This document shows positions 44,789 to 52,927 of a stretch of DNA of 52,927 nucleotides, in pieces; position 1 is the first letter of the stretch, and each line of letters opens with the position of its first letter. Source of the DNA: Podaxis mareebaensis (taxonomy: Eukaryota > Basidiomycota > Agaricomycetes > Agaricales > Agaricaceae). Below the pieces are notes generated by a model. The model was not told the origin of the DNA. It did not search any database and saw only the letters and a program-made list of their open reading frames with translations. The translations under genes were made by a program, and so were the position numbers. The DNA is taken from assembly GCA_018524725.1 (NCBI GenBank), contig JAEUWP010000040.1, positions 1-52,927 of the forward strand. The letters run 5' to 3'.

Positions 44789-45973
44789 TCACTCAATGAC
44801 CCATTTCTTCACAACCTCACTGCCGCCGATCTCGGGATGCAGCAAAATGCTGGCGAGCCAATATTGCAAGAGACGGCGACGGCGATCAAGGAAGGCGGGT
44901 CTGAAGCGCGCCAAGGGGTTCTTGGGAGGGAGAGGTGGAATAGATGGAATGAGGTGTCGCTAGAGAATGTGGAATGTAAGCGAGGAAAAGTGACAATGGC
45001 CAAGTTACGTACGGGAAGTGTCCTTCGAAGGGCAGTGTCCAGTTCAGTAAAGGCTGTATAACGCTTGAGGATGTGTATTATTGTGCCCTGATAGTCGAAA
45101 GGATGAGCCAGATTTGGTATAACCAAGGTAGAAGAACTTGCCTCTTTGGTGGTTATCATGCAGTCGTAAACTGGAAGATCCGAGGTGTTAGTATCAACAT
45201 GAACTCGGGGGCGGACAACGAAGGAGAGGGTTTACCTATGTAGGCGCTACCGCTCCCGTGAGCAGCAGCTTTGAGGCTCTTCTTGACACCAGCGCTCGCT
45301 GGGGGAGCGTCTCCAACGCTACTCCATCCAGTGATGCAGACGTCCTGAGCAAATGAGTGTGACGAGGAAACACCAGTATTGTCGGCCAAAAAGATGTCAT
45401 TCGAGAGGATAGAGGGAGGTGGTGGAGAGGACTTTCGACGACGCTGCTTATATCCCAACGAGGGTTGTGAAACCTAGGGGCTAAATAAGGGTCGAGCCTC
45501 TGGACAAATTTCAACAACTTACTGGTGGTAGTTCGTACTTTGCCGTGCGACGTAGCTCATCGTAGAGCCGAGCCTCCTCCTCTACGTCAATGTCACCAGC
45601 GGATGATGGAGGTAAGACCTCGAGCTTGGCAGTTGTATGGGCGAAGGGGTGGATTGGAGCGCTCTCGGGGCGGGGGAGAGGAGTTGGAGAAGGCGTCCCG
45701 TCGTCATCGTCACTCGCAGGTGGTGAACGTGATGGAGGAACTTTTATTTGCAGGTTTGACTTGTTCAAGCCGTTTGTGGAAGATGTAGGGAGAGATGGAC
45801 TGAGCGACCGTGTTGGGAAACCAGCGGCGGCAGCTGAACCTGTATGAGTACCATAAGTATATCACGAAAATGGTCAGATTCACACCTGATAGACGCCTTG
45901 TGTGTGACTTTGTATTTGCTGGAGAAGTCCCAGCGAATGTGCGTGGAGGTGGTGAAGCAAGAGACTCGGACAT
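44789..45973 (-). CDS. PX-domain protein, Ypt35-like
   Basis: Six exons (45886-45973, 45523-45839, 45236-45473, 45142-45170, 45013-45087, 44789-44959) give 918 nt, or 305 residues. The start is MSESLASPPPRTFAG at 45973. An in-frame non-conserved extension to 46009 is possible. The N-terminal half is low-complexity (LPTSSTNGLNKSNLQ, acidic, Pro-rich). The PX domain covers about residues 170-300. It starts at DVCITGWSSVGDAPPASAGVKKSLK, then AYIVYDCMITTKEGTIIHILKRYTAF, where RY-x-x-F is the phosphoinositide-binding site. The loop PPLPPKNPLARF (PPK motif) and FLDRRRRLLQYWLASILLHPEI follow, then KKWVIE and the stop. PX domains bind PI3P. In yeast Ypt35 acts at endosomes and recruits Vps13. One intron (45088-45141) is GC-AG and 54 nt long, so retention would add 18 residues without breaking the frame. 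Confidence 0.9.
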
Positions 45974-46234
45974 ACTGCGACGGTGCTCGGTATGAGCGAT
46001 GGAAAACATATCAAATATGTCAACGTAAGCATCACACCGTCATTTCCACCCTTCCCGGGCCGAGCACAGAGCCGACCACTTTTCGTTGAATTGCAGCTAA
46101 CGCTTTACTACACCTCTTCTGGCCAAGGTAATGTGCCGCCCTGTTCTCATACGTTTATCTGTGTCCCAATCCTGTCCATCAACCCGGGATCGCCCTCGTC
46201 CACGGTCAACAAATGAATATCTGACAACTCGTCT
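45974..46234. promoter_or_regulatory. Probable bidirectional promoter
   Basis: Only about 260 bases separate the start of the PX gene (-) from the start of the small ORF at 46235 (+). If the small ORF is real, both genes must share this region. No TATA box is evident. Confidence 0.35.
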
Positions 46235-46555
46235 ATGCCCCAACCTCGACCACAACGCAGTCTGCACTCGACCTCTTGTTTGTTCCAAAGCATTACCTTT
46301 CTTCGACGTCACCCAAATCGACTCCTCGCTTCCTCCAAGTCCTCAAAACGTCAACAATCCATTCCAGCCGCTCTCTGGCCGCCGTGGCTTCTTCCTCGTC
46401 TCTTCACTAACATCGTTCAAGATGTAGGCAGACAGGTCACAGAACCAGTTGCCCTCTCCCTGGCACTACGCGGTTCGAAGCCATTCGCCGAAGATGACCT
46501 GGTGTCATATCCAAAGAATCTCCCAGAGCCTCCCCGGCCAGATATTTCAATATAA
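46235..46555 (+). CDS. Small basic protein, possibly mitochondrial
   Basis: 106 residues from the ATG at 46235 to the stop at 46555. The first 45 residues contain many Arg, Ser, Leu and Lys and almost no acidic residues (MPQPRPQRSLHSTSCLFQSI, then TFLRRHPNRLLASSKSSKRQ). LHSTS is frequent in fungal mitochondrial presequences. The rest (IPAALWPPWLLPRLFTNIVQ, DVGRQVTEPVALSLALRGSK, PFAEDDLVSYPKNLPEPPRP) is compact and ends in DISI. I do not recognise a family. The size and presequence suggest a small mitochondrial subunit or ribosomal protein, which is inference. It is divergent from the PX gene. Confidence 0.45.
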   Translation: MPQPRPQRSLHSTSCLFQSITFLRRHPNRLLASSKSSKRQQSIPAALWPPWLLPRLFTNIVQDVGRQVTEPVALSLALRGSKPFAEDDLVSYPKNLPEPPRPDISI

Positions 46556-48312
46556 TGCCAAGACGATACTTCAAACGACCCTACAGCCCCCTCCAACATG
46601 TCAATACCCAGCAGGTTGAACAAGGACAGAGCAGACAGAAGACAGAAGACACTAGACACTCTTACTATGTCCCCCCCCCCCCGGCCTACACGGGATTATC
46701 TCTAATCCTCCGTGGTTGTGTAACCTTGCTCCTACCGAACCGAAGTACGCTTGAAGACTGGTATCCCCAGTCTTGAAGCGGACCTCCTCCAGCAATGTCT
46801 CCAACACATCACCTGCTCGCAGACGCATCTGCCTGACTTCTCGTCTAAGCGGCTAACGCGATCTTGAGCACATTCATATCGCGATCAGCGACATATGCAT
46901 TCCTTGTATCGAGATTGTCAAGGCTCTTGTCAAAGATTGAGGCCACAGTAAACCAAAGAACAGTGGGTCTTACGCAAGTGTCACTAGTTGCGCGGTCTCT
47001 GAGCCAAAGAAACGTCGGTAGTAATTATTAGATGGCAAGGGAAGGATTTCTTAGACGTAGTTCAGCGGTTTTCGGTCGTGGTAGTGGGGCTCTGCTATCG
47101 GGTACGCTAAACAAGTGCCTCTGGAATGGCCCTTGGAGGAGCATAAGATACCTTAACATCGTAGATCACGAAGGCGTTTACGCTATACACAAATGATGGA
47201 GCACCAAAAACCGCCCAAGTGTCTGCGCGGTGCTGTCCCACAAAGATCAACCAGCCTAGTCTAACGCCTGGACAACCACATTAGTGTAGAGGTCATATAT
47301 TGAGGGCATTGGAACTGAAAATATGTTCGAATTTTAACAAATAATTTATGAAAGAAGGATACATTGTCACGCAATCGAGTGTCTGTTTATCTTATCCCAT
47401 GGTGAGGGCGTCTCATCTTAGAATAATGTGATTTTATTGAGAAGGTAGAAATTATCTGCAAGTCTGACAGTTATTTCCACGGCAACTGGCCGACCTGTTG
47501 AGCTGTGTCGTAGCAACGTCGGGGGGCGGAAGAGGAAGTATGAGGTATGCTTCTCCCTCCCTCCTAGTCTATCATGATTGATATTCCCGGCTAGAACAAA
47601 GAATCGGAAAATATAATGACATTTCCATAGCAGAAAACAAGACATGGAAACATTGTCTTTGCGAATCCCAGCGTGGGGCTACTTTTCGAATTCAGTCTAA
47701 CCATCCAAATTCCTCAGTTCAATTGCAATCAATAACGAGAAACTCCACTAAAGACCTGGTCAGGGACGTTACATATGTGCACCTCCGTGTTTTCTGGTGA
47801 GCTTACTAACCACGAGAAGAAAGAAAGTCCGGGAAACTGATTAACGCTTGGATCGGAAAAGATGTAGCGATTGAAGTTGTTAGCAAGGACGGGTACTTAC
47901 ATCGGCGGACGTGGCGCATTTGAATTAAAGGATGTGGCGTTGAACGCTCGCGCATATTGCAAAGCACCGAGACTTAAGGTTTTGGGACCGATGTCAAAGA
48001 CAGGCCCAATCACACTCACTTTTGCTCATTGACATATCTCATCATTCCTCACGAGTTATTTGTGTAACGAAGTCTGATGCTCATAAACCAAGATGTCAGA
48101 ATGATATCTTTGTGGCTCAGGCTAACCACATTAGGTACTTGCTGATCAGCAGAGTAATGAGGATCAATGAGGTTCTCTAACCAAAACCATGTAAGGAAAG
48201 CGGGCGCTCCGAAAAAACAGCATCTTTGGCTCGCCAGGAAACTTCGACTTCTGTACTAATCCATCAGTTGTAGTCCATCTATCAAGCCTTACTTACTTTG
48301 ACACCCTTCAGG
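46556..48312. other. Intergenic, no gene seen
   Basis: 1.75 kb. It holds a poly(C) run of 12 at about 46671-46682. Several short frames are open, none with domain character. An acceptor-like CTTCAG just before the ATG at 48313 suggests a leader intron for the next gene. Confidence 0.5.
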
Positions 48313-50618
48313 ATGTCTTGTGACAGTAGTCGCCGACATTCATTGTATTTAATGGAACTCACCAAAGTGTTTCGCGAGGCAGTATACTTGCGCCTCGAGC
48401 ACCCAATGGCGGTCAATCAGGTATCAGGTCCCCCTCCGCCACCCTCCAATGACGCCCGAGTCCATCCATATGTCCCTCTTGATCCATATATGCCTTCCGT
48501 ACAGCGATGGGTCATACGTGGTCGCGAACGTGCTAGGCGAGGATCCAAAAAAACGAGTATCGATGATATTGAGGCAATGCCGCCAAATCGTTCACCGGCT
48601 GTTTCTCTACGCCGGACTACCAATGCGCCTCGATTACCAGAACGGTTGGAGATAATACCAGGCCTTATCTCCTCCACACGCCCTGAACATCCCTCTCGGC
48701 GACGCTCTGACTCTCAGGTTACAAGCCCACGCAGGGGAGCGCATGGCGCACCCCCCCAAAGGGTGTTATCAGCACCTTCCCCTGGCGCCACGGTGTCGAC
48801 ATCTCTTGTTGCCACTCCAGTGGCTCCTCCATCTTATGGCCATGCTGAGGGCGGTTTACCAGAACCAGACATCACAGCTGAAGTTCGTGACAGTCCGTCC
48901 GGGGCTCCATATGTCATGGAATCTCCGGTGGACATGGATGCTTCAGGCACCAATGAGGAGATAGCTGGTCATCGAGAGACTCAGAGCGTACCAGGGAAGT
49001 CCTTCAAACCTGCTCGAGAGTTGGCACCTCGTGTCTATTCACAAACACGAAGCAAATCACAGCCGATACAGGAAGTATCCAGAGATCCATCATCCCCAGA
49101 TTCGACCTTATCGGACCAAGCGAGGTCTGATGATGTTGCTGTCGCCACTCCGCATTCTACTCCAGACATCCACCAGCCCTTGCTTCTCCCCCGCCCGCCA
49201 CCCGTAATTCCTGACCGGCCCGTTCCGGTCCAATCTCCTGGACGGAATGACTCCCATAGTTCTTATCCCGAGTCGAAATCGTCGACGCAGGCATCTTACA
49301 AAACAGCCCAGAGCCAACCCCCTCAGGCACATGAGAAGGCCAACCAAGCTCAAGGTGACATCGTCGAGCCTCCTGTGACAACCACAGAATACCTCAAGGC
49401 GTTCATTATTGACACACTTCCTCGCCAACTTTACATGATTGTCTTACTCTTCTTTCCCCGCGTATATTTCTCCCGAGTGAGCACTATTTTCGAGGATGCA
49501 GCATTGACGTTGGAACAAATCAAAGCTGCAGCACTGCAGGCTGGGATGGTGGGATCGGATCTGAACGACCAGATGTCGGCAATTGTCAATCTTGAGCCTC
49601 CCGAGGCTTACAAACGACTCGAGAAAACGTGGGAGACGTTTGTAGACAACCTCCTTAAGGAGTGGAAGATATTAAACATTGTATCTGCGTTGCTCCTTGG
49701 GTAAATGATCTTCTACCGTCTCGCTTGAAAACCGGCTAAAGCATCCTTTACAGGGGAATCCTTACAATATTGCAGATAGACAAAGCTGCAGCTGACTTCT
49801 ATACGCGCTACGCTGCACTGTTTTCTTTCACAGATGCATTGATAAGCTTACTATTTGGATGCGTGTACATCGTTCAGTTTTCAACGATGCGTAAGATCCA
49901 TAAAGGTGCAGAATGGGCAATCGTAAGTTCTCAGCTATTTGTTGGTCCAATCTCTCGGTTGACATGTCTCAACAGGAGGCAATTAATGAGCAGACCATAT
50001 TCTGGAATGTTTGGGTTATGCTTGCACTCCCCACTGCATGGCTAGCGTGGTACGCCCAACATTTATTGCTTTACGAGGGGCTTACTCCTTAGTTGGATAT
50101 CTATGTCCGACAGGTCAATCATTCTTTTCATAGCTTCAGTCATGTGCTTCATGTGGCGGGTGAGCTACAGTCAGCCAGACGACATGATATCTCTTGGGCC
50201 CAAACATTGGGAGCTGGTACCTCGCGTCTCCATCTGCCTCCTCCTTGCCCTCGGAGTCTCTTATGGAGTTCGCGTCATCATCGAGTTCCGCCGGTATGGT
50301 CGAGACATGGACAAGAAGTGGAGGGAGCGTGTTCGCAAACACATTGCCAAAAGCATGAAGCAACCCCTGTCTAACGACAGCCTGGCACGTCCAACATCTG
50401 AGAATGGAAGAAGAGGCTCCCACCGACGACAGGAAGGCCATGCCGTCTATAAGAGACCATCCACACCTTCATCTACAGCTTCCGCTTCAGAATTAACGGC
50501 AGCCCCTCCGCCAGACCAGTTGCTACCTGTGTTGATGCGTGAAGACGGCAAATTGAAGATGGATCAATCACCGTCCGGACGGTTGAGCCCACTATCTGGG
50601 TTACCAGCCACTGGGTAG
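48313..50618 (+). CDS. Multi-pass membrane protein, paralogue of 8700-10974
   Basis: The frame opens with a TTG at 48298. The first ATG is at 48313 and the one at 48406 (MAVNQVSGPPPPPSND) is an equally good start. The first exon ends at 49700 and further exons run to 50618. A long Pro/Ser-rich, charged N-terminus of about 350 residues precedes the membrane core: YLKAFIIDTLPRQLYMIVLL, FFPRVYFSRVSTIFEDAALT, WKILNIVSALLLGGILTILQ, FSFTDALISLLFGCVYIV, EQTIFWNVWVMLALPTAWLA, SIILFIASVMCFMWRVSYSQ, RVSICLLLALGVSYGVRVII and DMDKKWRERVRKHI. Each block aligns with the gene at 8.7 kb. It has one extra intron, after EWAI (49924-49975, GTAAGT...ACAG), and lacks the C-terminal domain of the other copy, ending in a short Ser/Pro tail. 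Function unknown. Confidence 0.8.
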
Positions 50619-52690
50619 AGACGGGCCAGACTATAATTCATGATGTTACGTCATAGTGGCAACACGGAGGAACACTACGTCGGGACATCCACAAGTCTCT
50701 TAGTTTCTATTCTAATACTGACATTTAGCATCCTCTTAATTCCACCTGTGTATACTTTGATGATTCCCTTCGATAGTTTATATGTAACTCTATACAGTAG
50801 TCCACTTATCCATATCCATGGCTGAGTGTTTCACGGCCTGCCCCTTTCAAGAAATGTGGCTTTTATCCGCAGCAATCACGTACTCATCCCTCCAGGATCT
50901 AAAATAACCAAGGCTTCTTTGATTCATGACAAGAGCTCGAAAGTCAGATTCCAATTTCTTCAGTAGCCGTGAAAAGCCTGTCTACAACCAGAGCTGTCCG
51001 TCGGAGAATGACACACATACTCTTCTACCAGGGCCACCAGTGGGCCTGCTGGACCAGCTGACATATCTTCCATTCCTGAAACCTAGACTCTCGTTCCTCA
51101 GGCGCATCTCGGCCAATCCAACCCATAACATAGTACTCCGACATGCAAAACGTAGCCTCAGCCAAGATTCCAACCTTCCTCTCCCAGCGCTTTTTGAGGC
51201 GTTGACAATCACATCCGGTGAAACATCTACAAGGTAAACCTCAAGGATGGGAACATCATACAGCCTCGGAATTGAGAACAAGGCAACACCCTCACTTCGT
51301 AGTACACCACCATACTCTGACTGAAACACCTGCCGTATTTTCTGCATTCACCTGAGGTATCTGGAAATCGATGCAACAAGGCTTTGCCGCTGTTAGCAGA
51401 CTCCGAGCTGCACATAGCCCCAACACTGGGGAATTGAAGATTTGGAAACTTGACATAGTCAAAGGGGGGGAGGGGTGGAGACGACTATGTTGATGGGAAC
51501 CTCGAGGTTTGATAACCCAAAAGGAGGTTGGTGGGGAACAGGTGTATCAGTCCACCCGTCGGCAGCGCTATTGCCTCTGAATTTCAGAAACTTGGCATAT
51601 GACGCCAAAAATGGTTGTCAGTCCAGGCTGTTGGTGGTACCTAAGTGGGCGAGTTTGCAGAAAGTACTAGAGAAGAGGGTTGTGTATCTGTGGATCGAAG
51701 AAACCTCGAGCTCATCACCAGGTATTTTAAATTGATTTTGAGGTCCCACAGAAAATCTGCTTAATCGAGGGAAGGACCCAAGAAGTAGGAGAGCGCGAAT
51801 TTGATGCAAGTGCTGAGACTGAACGCTATCGTGACCGAGAGGCTGCATGCCGAAACGCACCACTGCTATGGTCCCCCACCCCACTATCATTCCTCAACCG
51901 TTGTCCTGAGGCCCCTCAATGTCCATCTCCTCGTAGCAGGAGAGCTGCTGTCAAATTGGCCAAGACTGAGAAGCAGAAACATGATGATGCACCCGAGCAG
52001 CCCAATACCGCTGACACCAGCCATCCGAGGTCAAGGGTGCGTCGGGCAAGTGCCTTCCCACTCCCGAGTCTGGCTTAAAGTGAGGCCTCGACAAGGTAAA
52101 CCTTGGGGATCTGGCTCAGCTTATTTGACCATTTTGGCTACCACAGGTCCCTGCCCTGCCCGCGCCACCAGCAACTCCCAGACAGGCATTCCCACCCTAG
52201 ATGTCGACAGATCGCAATGCCAGCTGTGGACCTCGCTACAATTAGAGAGAAAGTACAGTACAAGATGGGCATGTGAATGTGACAAACATGCAAGATCCAT
52301 GACTGTTGAACAAACTCTCACATGAGGAAGTCATGGCCCAGCACTCGTTGCAGACACAGAAGACACACGCCATGTGGTGGGGCAGTTTGCGAATATTCCT
52401 TGAACTCCCTCTTTCTCCCAGATCTCATTGATCCTTGCAGGTACATAACATTCAGCACAGCATGAACGGCGCAGGGCCAAAATCCAAGGGCACTGGTCGC
52501 TCGAACGATCGAAACATAGTTCCTTTCAGCTTGCTAGCCCATCAGTAAAAAGGCTCAGACCTGTCAAGGTCATACAAGTCAGGATAAGGACTACAAGTTA
52601 TGTCTAAGCACTACCAGTCATGGCTCCTGTCAAATCTGAATGCATACATACCCAATGTTATATGAGCTTACCATATCAGAGGATGAATAC
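50619..52690. other. Intergenic, no supported gene
   Basis: 2 kb with several open frames (for example 50926-51237 + and 50982-51347 -). They overlap each other on opposite strands and show no domain, membrane or repeat character. None is reported as a gene. Confidence 0.45.
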
Positions 52691-52695
52691 AAGGC

Positions 52696-52752
52696 AGTCC
52701 CATCATGTCTAAAGTATACCAGGTAGTCCCATCATGTCCAAAGTATACCAGG
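52696..52752. repeat. Two tandem 28-base repeats (period 29)
   Basis: AGTCCCATCATGTC followed by T/C and AAAGTATACCAGG occurs twice, at 52696-52723 and 52725-52752, with one mismatch. Looser relatives (GGACTACAAGTTATGTCTAAG, CTACCAGTCATGG) lie just upstream at 52587-52625. Confidence 0.8.
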
Positions 52753-52782
52753 CTTACCATCAGTTATTACACCAAAATTTAC

Positions 52783-52856
52783 TGAACAGGGGCTTGAACC
52801 CCCAACCTTCTGAAGATCTATCCCAACACACCTCTATTGAGTTTATGAGATGCATT
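52783..52856 (-). other. tRNA-like sequence, probably tRNA-derived repeat or pseudo-tRNA
   Basis: On the minus strand GGTTCAAGCCC is a good box B and T-loop, inside a GGGGG/CCCTG stem. A weak box A (AAACTCAATAGAGG) sits about 45 bases upstream. The acceptor strands do not pair and the D-arm is poor, so it is unlikely to be a working tRNA. Confidence 0.4.
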
Positions 52857-52861
52857 AGAAT

Positions 52862-52927
52862 TGGCCAGACCAGGACTTGAACCCAAGACCTCCTGGGAGT
52901 AGCCAGACAATTATCCAGTTGAGCTAT
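52862..52927 (-). other. tRNA-like sequence cut by the window edge
   Basis: On the minus strand TAGCTCAACTGG matches box A, and GGTTCAAGTCC, starting 43 bases later, matches box B. TCTGGCCA lies where the acceptor 3' strand is expected. The anticodon arm can form (TCTGG/CCAGG) but with a six-base loop, and the D-stem pairs badly. The 5' acceptor strand lies outside the window. It is either a divergent tRNA or the head of a tRNA-derived SINE. Confidence 0.4.

Noticed and set aside
51801..52325. 174-residue plus-strand frame in the right-hand gap
   Set aside because: Composition looks random, no domain or helix, and a competing antisense frame.
1..52927. LTR retrotransposon or DNA transposon
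   Set aside because: No reverse transcriptase, integrase or transposase motif and no long terminal repeats were seen. The duplications contain host-type genes.

Overview
The window is nuclear DNA of a filamentous basidiomycete, most likely an Agaricomycete. Genes are split by many short introns of about 48-65 nt (GT..AG, two GC..AG). The families seen are typical of mushrooms: KRE6/SKN1 beta-glucan synthesis proteins, a DUF6533-type membrane protein, F-box/leucine-rich proteins, and several membrane proteins known to me only as fungal hypotheticals. I see no rRNA, no confident transposon, no CRISPR array and no biosynthetic core enzyme. Most exon models were built by hand from reading frames and splice signals. 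Those for both KRE6-like genes, the CoA-transferase, the PX protein, the multi-pass protein at 8.7 kb and the single-span protein at 7 kb give lengths divisible by three with no internal stop.

Layout. 0-6.3 kb: a minisatellite, a complete GH16 KRE6/SKN1 gene (-), and a low-complexity basic protein (-). 7-12 kb: two related single-span membrane proteins (-) on either side of a multi-pass membrane protein (+). 12.3-14.7 kb: an MFS sugar porter (-). 14.7-17.1 kb: mostly empty. 17.1-22 kb: two unrelated F-box genes. 22.4-33.1 kb: a head-to-tail duplication of about 5.6 kb carrying a 3-TM hypothetical protein. The first copy is intact and the second is broken by a one-base frameshift. 33.5-37.1 kb: a family III CoA-transferase and a third F-box gene, paralogous to the one at 20.8 kb. 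38.5-40.2 kb: a second KRE6-like gene that keeps its frame but has lost the catalytic core. 42.1-46.6 kb: a DUF6533-type 7-TM protein, a PX-domain Ypt35-like protein and a small, possibly mitochondrial protein. 48.3-50.6 kb: a paralogue of the multi-pass protein at 8.7 kb. 50.6-52.9 kb: no clear gene, then short repeats and two tRNA-like sequences at the right edge.

The main theme is local duplication. Five families occur twice: KRE6-like, multi-pass, single-span, F-box and 3-TM. KRE6(-)...multi-pass(+) recurs about 38 kb away in the same order and orientation, which suggests an old segmental duplication followed by divergence. Within each pair the copies differ in informative ways: a lost catalytic core, a gained or lost intron, a C-terminal extension, or a frameshift. 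No set of neighbours forms an obvious pathway. Cell-wall glucan synthesis (KRE6), sugar uptake (MFS), endosomal lipid binding (PX) and ubiquitin-ligase adaptors (F-box) appear to be independent functions.
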